A program made the translations under genes and the position numbers. This document shows, one piece after another, positions 25,718-35,385 of a stretch of DNA of 39,677 nt. The stretch's first letter is position 1. Each line of letters starts with the position of its first letter. The notes under the pieces are model-generated. The model saw only the letters and a list, made by a program, of their open reading frames with translations, was not told the DNA's origin and did no database searches. Origin of the DNA: T1Sed10-7 sp047921175 (GTDB lineage Bacteria; Actinomycetota; Nitriliruptoria; Nitriliruptorales; Nitriliruptoraceae); assembly GCA_047921175.1 (NCBI GenBank), contig JBLRWQ010000024.1, positions 1 to 39,677 of the forward strand, written 5' to 3'.

Positions 25718-27418
25718 TCACATCCTCTCCGGCGCGCTGACCCGGAGCAGGGCGAGCGTGTTGGCGAGCACCTGCTTGGCGGCCACGGCGAGGTGGTAGC
25801 GGGCCCGACCGAGACGCTCGGCAGCGGCGCGCTCCGCCTCGTCGGCGTCGGCGGGGGCCAGGATGCGGCACTCGGTGTAGAAGCGGTGGAAGGTGCCCGC
25901 GAGCTCCTCGGCGTAGCGGGCGAGGCGCTGCGTGGCGCGCAGCTCCGCGGCCTCGGCGACCACCAGCGGCAGCTGCGCCATGGCGGTCAGCAGCGCCAGC
26001 TCGGCCGGGTGGGTCAGCAGCGTGAGGTCCGCGTCGTCCACCGCCCCGTGGTCGAAGCCCCGCTCGTCGGCGTTGCGCACGACCGAGGCGATCCGGGCGT
26101 GGGCGTACTGGACGTAGTAGACCGGGTTCTCCATCGACTGGGCGGTCACGACCGCCAGGTCGAAGTCGACCGCGGTGTCCAGCCCCTGGCGCAGGAAGTG
26201 GTAGCGCAGCACGTCCGCGCCGACCTCCTCGAGCACCTCGTCGAGGTCGATGGTCTCCCCGGCACGCTTGGACATCCGCACCGGCGCGCCGTCGCGCAGC
26301 AGGTTGACGAGCTGCCCGATGCGCACCTCGACCCGCGCCGGGGGCACGCCCAGGCAGGCCGCCGCGGCCTTGAGCCGGTCGACGTAGCCGTGGTGGTCGG
26401 CGCCGAGCAGGTAGTACAGCTGGTCGGCGCGGGCCCACTTGTCGCGCAGGTAGGCGCAGTCCGCGGCGAAGTAGGTCGGGCGGCCGTCGGACCGGCGCAG
26501 GACCCGGTCCTTGTCGTCACCGTGCTGGCTGGTGCTGAGGAACAGGGCCCCGTCGGCCTCGTAGGCCTCCCCCCGCTCGACGAGCTCGGCGATGGTGGCC
26601 TCGATCGCGCCGGTTGCGTGCAGGCGCTCGCGTTCGGAGAACCACACGTCGAAGTCGACGCCCATCGCGTGCAGCCCGTCCTGGATGCGCTGGCGCATGG
26701 CCTCGACGCCGAGCACCCCGACCCGGGCCGCCCGGGCCGCGTCGTCCTCCCCGCCGTCGCGGTCGAACAGCGCTGCGCCGTGCTGGGCACGCAGCGCGGC
26801 GGCCACCTCGCGGATCGCGTGGCCGCGGTAGTGCTCGTCGGTCAACGGCTGGTCGGTCGCGACCAGCACCAGCGACTCGCCGAACAGGCGGATCTGCTCC
26901 CCCGCGTCGTTGACGTAGTACTCGCGGGTGACCTGGTGCCCGGCGGCCTCCAGCAGCGCGGCGATGGCATCACCGGTCGCGGCCCACCGTCCGGCGCCCA
27001 CGTGCAGCGGCCCGGTGGGGTTGGCGGAGACGAACTCGACGTTGACGTGGCGGCGTTCTTCGTCATCGACCTGGCTGCGGCCGTACGCGGCCCCCTCGGC
27101 CAGCACCCGGCGGACCAGGTCCTCGTGGTAGCGGTGCGCGAAGCGCAGGTTCACGAACCCCGGTCCGGCGATGGAGACCTCGTCGACCACCTCGGGGACC
27201 TCGAGGTGGTCGACCACCAGCTGGGCGATCTCGCGCGGGTTGCGTTTGGCCGGCTTGGCGAGCCGGAGCGCCACGGTGGTCGCCCAGTCCCCGTGGTCGG
27301 CCTGCTTGGGCTTCTCGAGGTCCGGGTCGGCCTCGGGCAGCCCGGCGGCGGCGAGCGCGGCACGGATGCGCCGGTCGAGGTCCTTGAGCACGGGATCGAG
27401 GAGGGGGGTGCGGGCCAT
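25718..27418 (-). CDS. argS: Arginyl-tRNA synthetase
   Basis: 566 residues, ATG 27418 with GGAAAG 8 bases upstream. It charges tRNA-Arg. The Arg-tRNA synthetase N-terminal domain (about 1-95) is followed by the class I HIGH region (SANPTGPLHVGAGR, 131-144), KMSK as VRMSKRAGETI, and the DALR anticodon-binding domain at the C-terminus. It is the first gene of the large minus-strand cluster and is divergent from tRNA-Arg(CCG), 87 bases away. Confidence 0.97.
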   Translation of the reverse strand: MARTPLLDPVLKDLDRRIRAALAAAGLPEADPDLEKPKQADHGDWATTVALRLAKPAKRNPREIAQLVVDHLEVPEVVDEVSIAGPGFVNLRFAHRYHEDLVRRVLAEGAAYGRSQVDDEERRHVNVEFVSANPTGPLHVGAGRWAATGDAIAALLEAAGHQVTREYYVNDAGEQIRLFGESLVLVATDQPLTDEHYRGHAIREVAAALRAQHGAALFDRDGGEDDAARAARVGVLGVEAMRQRIQDGLHAMGVDFDVWFSERERLHATGAIEATIAELVERGEAYEADGALFLSTSQHGDDKDRVLRRSDGRPTYFAADCAYLRDKWARADQLYYLLGADHHGYVDRLKAAAACLGVPPARVEVRIGQLVNLLRDGAPVRMSKRAGETIDLDEVLEEVGADVLRYHFLRQGLDTAVDFDLAVVTAQSMENPVYYVQYAHARIASVVRNADERGFDHGAVDDADLTLLTHPAELALLTAMAQLPLVVAEAAELRATQRLARYAEELAGTFHRFYTECRILAPADADEAERAAAERLGRARYHLAVAAKQVLANTLALLRVSAPERM

Positions 27419-27453
27419 GCGCGGGGCTTTCCGGTCGGTGGGAGCGGCCACGG

Positions 27454-27459
27454 AGCGTA
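27454..27459 (-). promoter_or_regulatory. -10-like element TACGCT for argS
   Basis: TACGCT on the minus strand, 35 bases before the argS ATG. On the same strand GGGCAC is 18 bases further upstream, as it is before cbs. No TTGACA-like -35 is seen. Confidence 0.35.
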
Positions 27460-27473
27460 CGCGTCCGGCGTGG

Positions 27474-27479
27474 TACCGT
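27474..27479 (+). promoter_or_regulatory. -10-like element TACCGT for tRNA-Arg
   Basis: TACCGT lies 26 bases before the mature tRNA 5' end, overlapping the divergent argS promoter region. Confidence 0.3.
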
Positions 27480-27505
27480 GCCCGGCTGCGGTCGACGACC
27501 GCCCT

Positions 27506-27577
27506 GCCCCCGTAGCTCAGTGGATAGAGCACCGGCCTCCGGAGCCGGATGCGTAGGTTCGATTCCTACCGGGGGTG
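27506..27577 (+). tRNA. tRNA-Arg, anticodon CCG
   Basis: All arms fold. Acceptor GCCCCCG pairs with CGGGGGT (the first pair is G-U), the D-arm is GCTC...GAGC, the anticodon stem CCGGC/GCCGG holds loop CTCCGGA with anticodon CCG at 27539-27541 (reads codon CGG), the variable loop is 4 bases, and the T-arm is GTAGG-TTCGATT-CCTAC. The discriminator is G. CCA is not encoded (CTG follows), so it must be added by a CCA-adding enzyme. The gene is divergent from argS, the enzyme that charges it. Confidence 0.95.
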
Positions 27578-29128
27578 CTGCACCGGGCCACGACGCCTGA
27601 GGCGCCGCACGACCCGCCACACGATCAGCGCGAGCAGCAGCAGCCCGACCAGGCTCCACAGGCCGATCGGGGAGCGCCACACGGTCGGCGGGGCCTCGGA
27701 CGCGGCGAGGCCCGTGGCCGGCAGGCGCAGCTCGGCGACGATGCCGGCGTGGTCGGTCGGCAGGCAGCCGAGCTCCGCGGGGACCGTGTCCAGGACCCCG
27801 GCCTCGACCAGACGCTCCGCCGCCGCACGGGCCGAGGCCTGCTGGGTGGGGGCGTCACACGCCCACAGCTCATCGCTGTCGGGCCAGACGTTGCCGATGA
27901 GGCGCGCGTCCACCACCTCGATGCCGCCACGCACCAGCACGAAGTCGAGCCGGTCGGTGAGGCCGTACGGGTTCCCCATCGCCAGCGCCGCGTCCAGGCG
28001 CCGCAGATCCGGACCGGCCAGCTCCGCGTCGGAGCCCCAGGTCAGGTTCGCACCGTCGGTCGCGTCCGGGCCGACGTCGGTGAAGCCCCCCTGGACCAGG
28101 GCCCAGTAGGCGTTGCAGTCGGCTCGCGCGGTCCCGACCTCCGGGTCCGCGACCTGCGGCGGGCAGGGCTCCCCGGCCTCGGGCTGCAGCGCCGGGTTGG
28201 GCACGTCCGGCCCCCGCGGGTCGCGCGGGTCGGCGTTCAGGTCCCCCAGCAGCACCACCGGCGTGTCGGTGTCGGCGAGGTCGTCGAGCAGCTGGCCGGC
28301 CTGGCGGACCGAGTGCGGCACCTCGTCGGGGTCCCACAACGACTCGAGGTGGGTGGTCACGAACCGGACCGTGCCGCCGTCCAGGGCCAGGTCGGCGAAG
28401 GCGTAGCCGCGATCGATCACGAGCACCGTCGGCACCACCGCGTAGCGTTCGCGGTAGGCCCGTCCCCCGGCGGCGACCACGCGGTCGGCCAGGTCCTCGC
28501 GCACCAGCAACGCGTCGGCGAGGTCGAACCCGCACGTGGCCACGTCGGTCCCGAAGCGCGGCTGGAAGGTGGCCGGGTCCTCCACCCGGGACAGGAACGG
28601 CAGGGCCGGGATGCGGTAGCCGGGCTGCTGGGCGACCCCCCCGTCGGCGGCGGCGATCACGTACGGCACCCCGGCCCGGCGCGTGGCGTCCAGGAACCCG
28701 GCGGTGAAGTCGAACACGTCCTCGAGCCGGCCCAGGTTGCCGCCGCGGCAGCGCCACCGGGTCGCCTCCTGCAGGCCGATCACGGCGGGCTGCTCGCGGA
28801 CCACCTCCTCGGCGAGCACCTCGACGCGAGCGTCGAAGTCGGTCGCCGCCACCTGCTCCCACATGAACTGGGCCGCCGCCGGCATGTCGGGCAGCAGGTC
28901 GAGCGCGATGGCGACGTCCGAACCGAGGTAGAGGTTGCGGGCCATGACGGTGAGGACCTCGCCGTCGCCCGCGGCGGGCTCCCGCGTCGCCGAGCCGTCC
29001 TCGGCCGCGACCGCGAGGACGGCGGGCAGCAGGACGGCCAGCACGACGCACGTGAGCAGCGCGGTCACCGCACGAGCCCGGAGGCGGGCGCGACCCGGCC
29101 CGTCGACCACCACCTCGACCCTGTCCAC
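27566..29128 (-). CDS. Exported, membrane-anchored endonuclease/exonuclease/phosphatase-fold protein
   Basis: 520 residues from GTG 29128 (GGGGAG upstream). Residues 20-42 are a signal peptide or signal anchor. The EEP fold is marked by the metal-binding Asn65 (ARNLYLGSD), Glu121 (IGLQEATRW), THLESLWD, LLGDLNADP and the C-terminal TDHAGIVAEL with the catalytic His. A last helix (GLWSLVGLLLLALIVWRVV, about 492-510) then a basic tail would hold it in the membrane with the enzyme outside. Possible roles are extracellular nuclease, phosphodiesterase or sphingomyelinase-like activity; the substrate is open. Its stop codon lies inside the T-arm of the tRNA gene, an overlap of 12 bases on opposite strands. 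Confidence 0.85.
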   Translation of the reverse strand: MDRVEVVVDGPGRARLRARAVTALLTCVVLAVLLPAVLAVAAEDGSATREPAAGDGEVLTVMARNLYLGSDVAIALDLLPDMPAAAQFMWEQVAATDFDARVEVLAEEVVREQPAVIGLQEATRWRCRGGNLGRLEDVFDFTAGFLDATRRAGVPYVIAAADGGVAQQPGYRIPALPFLSRVEDPATFQPRFGTDVATCGFDLADALLVREDLADRVVAAGGRAYRERYAVVPTVLVIDRGYAFADLALDGGTVRFVTTHLESLWDPDEVPHSVRQAGQLLDDLADTDTPVVLLGDLNADPRDPRGPDVPNPALQPEAGEPCPPQVADPEVGTARADCNAYWALVQGGFTDVGPDATDGANLTWGSDAELAGPDLRRLDAALAMGNPYGLTDRLDFVLVRGGIEVVDARLIGNVWPDSDELWACDAPTQQASARAAAERLVEAGVLDTVPAELGCLPTDHAGIVAELRLPATGLAASEAPPTVWRSPIGLWSLVGLLLLALIVWRVVRRLRRRGPVQHPR

Positions 29129-29249
29129 CGCCGACTCCCCTCGCCCCGGTCCCGGTCGTCGCCACCGCGACCCGCGACCGCCCGGAGCCGCCAGCCAAGC
29201 ACACCGCACCGATCCCCCGACCGCACCGGGCACACGCACGCCCGGCGCC

Positions 29250-29255
29250 TACCCT
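29250..29255 (+). promoter_or_regulatory. -10-like element TACCCT upstream of cbs
   Basis: TACCCT, 50 bases before the cbs ATG; GGGCAC (29228-29233) lies 16 bases upstream. It sits in the 177-base divergent gap with the nuclease gene. Confidence 0.35.
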
Positions 29256-29305
29256 GCGGCCGGCAGCGCGGACCGCACCCGCCCCCCTCCTCCGAAAGGC
29301 CCAGC

Positions 29306-30786
<1,481 letters not shown>

Positions 30787-30790
<4 letters not shown>

Positions 30791-31959
30791 CCGAGCAACC
30801 GTCCACACCCCACGCAGCGCACGGCTTCGCGACCCGGGCGATCCACGCCGGCCAGGACCCGGAACCGGTCACCGGCGCGGTCACCGTGCCGATCTTCCAG
30901 ACCTCCACCTTCGCCCAGCCGCGGGTCGGCGAGCACACCGGCTACGAGTACGCCCGGACCGGCAACCCGACCCGCACCGCCCTACAGACCGCGCTTGCGG
31001 CGCTCGAAGGCGCCGAGGAGGCGGTGGCGTTCGCCTCGGGGCTGGCGGCCGAGGACGCGGTGTTCCGCCTGCTCTCCCCCGGCGACCACGTCGTGATGGC
31101 CGACGACGTCTACGGCGGGACCTGGCGCCAGATCGCCCAGGTCCACGCCCGGTTCGGCATCGAGGTCAGCGCGGTCGACCTCAGCGACCTGGATGCGGTC
31201 CGGGCCGCGCTGCGACCCACGACCCGGCTCCTGTGGGCGGAGACGCCGTCCAACCCGCTGCTCAAGATCCTCGACCTGGCGGCCCTGGCCGAGGTCGCCC
31301 ACCGGCACGGCGCCAAGCTGGCGGCGGACAACACCTTCGCCACCCCCGCGCTGCAGCAGCCGCTGGCGCTCGGCGCGGACCTGGTGGTCCACTCGACGAC
31401 CAAGTACCTCGGTGGCCACTCCGACGTCGTCGGCGGCGCGGTCTGCACCGACGCCGCCACCGCGGCCGAGCTCGCGTTCCTGCAGAACGCCGTCGGCGCG
31501 GTGCCCGGCCCCTTCGACTCGTGGCTGACGTTGCGGGGGGTCAAGACCCTCGAGGTCCGCATGGCCCGCCACAGCGAGAACGCCGCCCGGATCGCGGCCT
31601 ACCTGACCGAGCACCCGGCGGTCACCTCGGTGGCCTACCCGGGCCTGCCCGAGCACCCGGGGCACGACCTGGCTGCGCGGCAGATGTCGGCCTTCGGGGG
31701 CATGGTGTCGTTCCGGGTCGCCGGCGGGATCGACGCGGCGACGCGGGTCGCGGAGGCCACCGAGCTGTTCTTCCTGGCCGAGTCCCTCGGCGGGGTCGAG
31801 AGCCTGATCGAGCACCCGGGCATCATGACGCACGCGTCCGTGGCGGGCACGGCACTGGAGGTGCCGGACGATCTGCTGCGCCTGTCGGTCGGCATCGAGA
31901 CGGTGGACGACCTGCTCGCGGACCTCGAGCAGGCCCTGGGCGCGGCGGGGGGCCAGTAG
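30787..31959 (+). CDS. metB: Cystathionine gamma-synthase or gamma-lyase
   Basis: 390 residues. It belongs to the Cys/Met-metabolism PLP family: GYEYARTGNPTR, AFASGLAAED, the ETPSNPLLKI block, and the cofactor Lys206 in HSTTKYLGGHSD. Members either make cystathionine from an activated homoserine (synthase) or split it to cysteine (lyase). Next to cystathionine beta-synthase, a gamma-lyase role giving cysteine from methionine sulfur fits well, while actinobacterial MetB proteins with similar sequence are often bifunctional. The symbol is therefore tentative. Confidence 0.92.
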
Positions 31960-32008
31960 CCTCCCCTGCCGGTCGCGATGCGGCCGGCGGCACGGCAACG
32001 GAGGTCGC

Positions 32009-32917
32009 GTGCGCGCCCTGCTGGTCTTCAACCCCAACGCCACCACCACCGACGACAGCGTGCGGGACGTCATCGCCTCGGCGCTCGGCTCGGCGGTGGA
32101 CCTGGACGTGCAGCCCACGAAGCAGCGTGGGCATGCCACCCTGCTGACCGCCGGCGCGGTGCACGAGGGCGTCGAGGCGGTGTTCGCCCTGGGTGGTGAC
32201 GGCACCGCCAACGAGGTCCTCCAGGCGCTGGCCGGCACCGACGTCCGGCTCGGGATCATCCCCGGCGGCGGCGCCAACGTGCTCGCCCGCAACCTCGGCC
32301 TGCCGAACGACCCGGTCCATGCCACCTCGGTGCTGCTGGAGGCGGTCCGGGCGGATCGGACCCGGCGGATCAGCCTCGGGCTGGCCGGCGAGCGCTACTT
32401 CGGCTTCAACGCCGGCTTCGGCTTCGACGCGGCCGTGATCCGCCACGTCGAGCAGCATGCGACCGCGAAACGCTGGCTGCGGCAGGGCGCCTTCGTGTGG
32501 TCGGTCGGCCACGAGTGGGCGGTCGGCGCCGGACGCGAGCCGGCCTCGATCACGGTCACGCTGCCCGACGGCTCGAGCCTCGGACCGGTGGCCATCTCCA
32601 TCATCGCCAACTGCGACCCCTACACCTACCTCGGTCCCCGCCCCATGCGGGTCCACCCGTGGGCATCCTTCGACCTCGGGCTCGACCTGGTCACCGTCGA
32701 CCGGCCGACCACGATGCGGCTGCTGCAGGTGGTGGCGGGGACCTTCCGCGACGGCCGCCACGTGACCGCGAAGGGTGTGCGCTACCTGCACGACCTCGCG
32801 GCGTTCACCCTCAGTTCACCGAGCCCGCAGCCGCTGATGGTCGACGGGGACTACGCCGGCGAGCATCACGCCGTGGCGTTCACCTCGGTCCCGGAGGCGC
32901 TGCGCGTCCTCGTCTGA
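32009..32917 (+). CDS. Diacylglycerol kinase-like lipid kinase
   Basis: 302 residues, GTG with GGAGG 4 bases upstream. The DAGK catalytic domain is shown by the N-terminal FNPNA, the nucleotide loop LGGDGTANEV (61-70) and the following IIPGGGANVLARNLG. The C-terminal beta domain ends with PLMVDGDYAGE. The family phosphorylates diacylglycerol, sphingosine or related lipids, or acts in phosphatidylinositol mannoside precursor synthesis. It follows metB after 49 bases, probably on the same transcript. Confidence 0.88.
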   Translation: MRALLVFNPNATTTDDSVRDVIASALGSAVDLDVQPTKQRGHATLLTAGAVHEGVEAVFALGGDGTANEVLQALAGTDVRLGIIPGGGANVLARNLGLPNDPVHATSVLLEAVRADRTRRISLGLAGERYFGFNAGFGFDAAVIRHVEQHATAKRWLRQGAFVWSVGHEWAVGAGREPASITVTLPDGSSLGPVAISIIANCDPYTYLGPRPMRVHPWASFDLGLDLVTVDRPTTMRLLQVVAGTFRDGRHVTAKGVRYLHDLAAFTLSSPSPQPLMVDGDYAGEHHAVAFTSVPEALRVLV

Positions 32918-33245
32918 GCGGCTGAGCGGTGGTTGCTGGCCGAGCCCTGGACGATCCGGTCCGGTGGTCGCCCCGGCACGCTGCGCGGCGTGCGCCCGCC
33001 TGCGCACCCGAGCAAGCGGATCCCTGAACAGACCCTTGACAGCGGGCGTCCAACCGGGCACGGTCCCGGTCGCACCTCGAGAACCCGTTCACAAGCGCAC
33101 CACCTGGCGGCGGGAGCGCACCGACGCACGCGACCGCGTGCCGGCCACCTCGGGGGGGCGACGTCCACCGGTGGCTCCCAGAGCCGGTCACCCAGGCGGA
33201 CGACCGGCAGCGAACCCGAACGAGCCCTCGGTGAAGGGAGACCCC
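32918..33245. other. Intergenic region between the lipid-kinase gene and whiB
   Basis: 328 bases with no good gene. It holds a weak hairpin GCACGC/GCGTGC (32976-32993), the likely whiB promoter (listed separately), and a perfect 10-bp palindrome CCACCGGTGG (33165-33174) in the whiB leader, a possible operator. Confidence 0.5.
33036..33064 (+). promoter_or_regulatory. Promoter candidate for whiB
   Basis: A perfect TTGACA (33036-33041) is followed after 17 bases by CACGGT (33059-33064), a partial -10. The leader before the ATG would be about 175 bases, which leaves room for regulator sites as in other whiB genes. Confidence 0.45.
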
Positions 33246-33497
33246 ATGGACTGGCGTAGCCGTGCCGCGTGTACCGACGAGGACCCGGAGCTGTTCTTCC
33301 CGATCGGCACGACCGGCCCTGCCGTCGAGCAGGCGGACGCCGCCAAGCGGGTCTGCGCCGGCTGCGCCGTGCGTGAGGAATGCCTGGAGTTCGCGCTGAC
33401 GTCCAACCAGGACGCCGGCATCTGGGGCGGCCTGACCGAGGACGAGCGCCGGACCCTCAAGCGTGCCCGGCAGCGCCGTCGTCGCCTGGCCAGCTGA
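33246..33497 (+). CDS. whiB1: WhiB-family iron-sulfur transcription factor (WhiB1-like)
   Basis: 83 residues, ATG with AAGGGAG upstream. The four cluster cysteines are Cys9, Cys37, Cys40 and Cys46 (C-x2-C-x5-C in CAGCAVREEC). The GIWGG turn and a basic C-terminal DNA-binding end (KRARQRRRRL) follow. WhiB proteins bind a [4Fe-4S] cluster and the primary sigma factor region 4. The length and the neighbour match WhiB1: in M. tuberculosis whiB1 (Rv3219) is convergent with pdtaS (Rv3220c), as here. Naming rests on that gene order plus size. Confidence 0.92.
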   Translation: MDWRSRAACTDEDPELFFPIGTTGPAVEQADAAKRVCAGCAVREECLEFALTSNQDAGIWGGLTEDERRTLKRARQRRRRLAS

Positions 33498-33511
33498 CCG
33501 TCCGGACCACC

Positions 33512-33537
33512 GATGCCGCCGGTCCGCCGGCGGCATC
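33512..33537. terminator. Strong hairpin terminator after whiB
   Basis: GATGCCGCCGG / loop TCCG / CCGGCGGCATC is a perfect 11-bp stem, 15 bases after the whiB stop. It can serve both whiB and the convergent pdtaS, although no T-run follows. Confidence 0.7.
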
Positions 33538-33597
33538 GTCGTGTCCGGGCCGCTCCAGCGTGTGGTCCTGCCCGTCGGGCGGTCCGCACGCGCAGGC

Positions 33598-35055
33598 TCA
33601 CTCGTGCGCGACGGGCGCCGGCACCGGCAGCAGCGCCAACGCCCGGGTCCCCCCGTCCGGCCCGACACGATCGACCTCGAGGGTGCCACCGAGCTCGGAC
33701 TCGACCAGGGTCGCTGCGATCTGCAGGCCCAGGTTCGCGTCGTTGCGGATGTCCCAGCCGGGGGGGACCCCGACGCCGTCGTCACGGACCGCGAGGTGCA
33801 GGCCGGAGCTGCGGCGGTCGAGCTGGACGACGACCTCGCCCCCCCGGTCGACGAAGCCGTGCTCCAACGCGTTCTGCAGCAGCTCGGACAACACCAGCGC
33901 CAGCGGGGTCGCCACCTCGGCGGGGAGGTCCCCGGCGCTGCCCTCCAGGCGCATGCGCACCGGTCGGTCGGGGTCGGTCAGGCCCGTGGCGACCATGTCG
34001 ATGAGCCGGTGGGCGACCTTGTCGAAGACGACCCGCTGCCCGGAGTCCTGGGACAGCGTCTCGTGCACGAGCGCGATGGAGGAGATGCGGCGCACCGACT
34101 CCGCGAGCGCCTCCTGCACCTCCGGCGAGCTCAGCCGGCGGGACTGGAGCCGCAGCAGGGACGCCACCGTCTGGAGGTTGTTCTTGACCCGATGGTGGAT
34201 CTCCCGGATCGTCGCGTCCTTGTAGAGCAGCAGGCGCTCGTGTCGGCGCACTTCGGTGACCTCACGCACGAGCACCAGCCCGCCGAGCACCTGGTGTGAC
34301 CGGGTGAGCGGCAGCAGGCGCCGCAGCACGACGGTCCCGCCCTCCTCCACCTCGGATTCGAGCGGCTCCCCGACGGCGAGGGCCTCGAGCAGGGCGGCGT
34401 CGTCGAGGTCGAACTCGCCGATGTTGCGACCCATCACCGCACCGGTCACGCCCAGCCGGCGGTAGGCACTCATCGCGTTCGGCGAGGCGTAGATCACGTT
34501 GCCCGCCGCGTCCAGGCGCATCATGCCGTCGCCGACCCGGGGTCCGAGCTCGTGGTCGCTGCCCTCGCCGGGGAAGGGGAACTCCCCCTCGGCGAGCATC
34601 CTCGACAGCTCGTCGGCCGCACGCAGGTAGGCGAGCTCCAGCTGCGACGGGGCGCGCACCATCGACAGGTTGGCCTCGCGCGCGACGACCGCGATCGTGC
34701 TGCCGTCGAAGGGGACCGGGATGGCCTCCTCCCGGACCGGGACACCCGTCGACCAGTCCGGGTCACCGTCGCGGACGATCGCCTCCTCGTCGAAGGCCCG
34801 GGTCACCAGGGGCCGCTCCGAGGGCGACAGGACGGCGCCGACCAGGTCCTCCTGGTAGATCGTCGGGGCGGTGTGTGGCCGGACCTGGGCGATCACCACC
34901 AGGGCGTCGTCGTCGGTGTCCCGGGCGAACAGCAGCAGGTCCGAGAACGACAGGTCCGCGAGGATCTGCCAGTCCGCCACCAGCTCGTTCAGCGCGTCGA
35001 GCTCGGGGCCGCGCAGGCCCGCACGCCGCTCCGCCAGCGTGTCGAGCGAGGACAT
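33598..35055 (-). CDS. pdtaS: PdtaS-type cytosolic sensor histidine kinase
   Basis: 485 residues, no membrane segment. Domains in order: a GAF-like sensor domain (about 1-150, H_kinase_N type), a PAS domain (about 175-270), a HisKA_2 dimerisation domain with the phospho-accepting His in IREIHHRVKNN (His287 or 288), and the HATPase with LVLSELLQNALEHG, DDGVGVPPG and NLGLQIAATLV. In Mycobacterium, PdtaS signals to PdtaR, an RNA-binding antiterminator; no pdtaR is visible here. Synteny with whiB1 supports the name. The upstream small gene stops 2 bases before the ATG, so translation is probably coupled. Confidence 0.92.
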   Translation of the reverse strand: MSSLDTLAERRAGLRGPELDALNELVADWQILADLSFSDLLLFARDTDDDALVVIAQVRPHTAPTIYQEDLVGAVLSPSERPLVTRAFDEEAIVRDGDPDWSTGVPVREEAIPVPFDGSTIAVVAREANLSMVRAPSQLELAYLRAADELSRMLAEGEFPFPGEGSDHELGPRVGDGMMRLDAAGNVIYASPNAMSAYRRLGVTGAVMGRNIGEFDLDDAALLEALAVGEPLESEVEEGGTVVLRRLLPLTRSHQVLGGLVLVREVTEVRRHERLLLYKDATIREIHHRVKNNLQTVASLLRLQSRRLSSPEVQEALAESVRRISSIALVHETLSQDSGQRVVFDKVAHRLIDMVATGLTDPDRPVRMRLEGSAGDLPAEVATPLALVLSELLQNALEHGFVDRGGEVVVQLDRRSSGLHLAVRDDGVGVPPGWDIRNDANLGLQIAATLVESELGGTLEVDRVGPDGGTRALALLPVPAPVAHE

Positions 35056-35057
35056 CC

Positions 35058-35375
35058 TCAGGCCTGCAGGAAACGCTGCAGCTGCTGGAGCGGGACCGCC
35101 TCACGGATGTGCTCGAAGGCCCGCTTCTCGATGTCGCGCGCTTCACTCAGCGAGATGCCCAGCTCCCGCGCCGTGTCCGCGAGGTCGTGGGGGTGCCCAT
35201 CCTTCAGGCCCATCCGGAGCTCCAGTACGCGCCGCTGGGTCTCCGGCAGCCGGGACAGCACCTTCTCCAGCGGCTGCTTCAGATCCTCCACCGGGTTCGG
35301 CGGTTGGGCACGACGCTTCCCGCCACCGGAACCCCCGTGGCGCTGCCCGCTGCGCTTGCGCTGCCCGCTGCTCAT
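35058..35375 (-). CDS. Free-standing sigma-70 region 4-like DNA-binding protein
   Basis: 105 residues. The first 28 residues are Gly/Ser/Lys/Arg-rich and disordered. Residues about 35-92 read like sigma region 4: LSRLPETQRRVLELRMGL, the linking DGHPHDLADTARELGIS, and the recognition helix LSEARDIEKRAFEHIRE. There is no region 2 or 3, so it cannot be a full sigma factor. It might be a response effector, an anti-sigma-like or RNA polymerase-binding partner, or a small activator. The start ATG 35375 has only a weak binding site. It is 10 bases after the enoyl-CoA hydratase gene and 2 bases before pdtaS. Confidence 0.8.
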   Translation of the reverse strand: MSSGQRKRSGQRHGGSGGGKRRAQPPNPVEDLKQPLEKVLSRLPETQRRVLELRMGLKDGHPHDLADTARELGISLSEARDIEKRAFEHIREAVPLQQLQRFLQA

Positions 35376-35385
35376 GGCCGCGAGC

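Noticed and set aside
27575..29305. Long plus-strand open frame joined to cbs, opposite the nuclease gene
   Set aside because: Low-complexity Gln/Arg/Val-rich translation with no motifs; the opposite strand encodes a full EEP-fold protein, and cbs has its own start and binding site.
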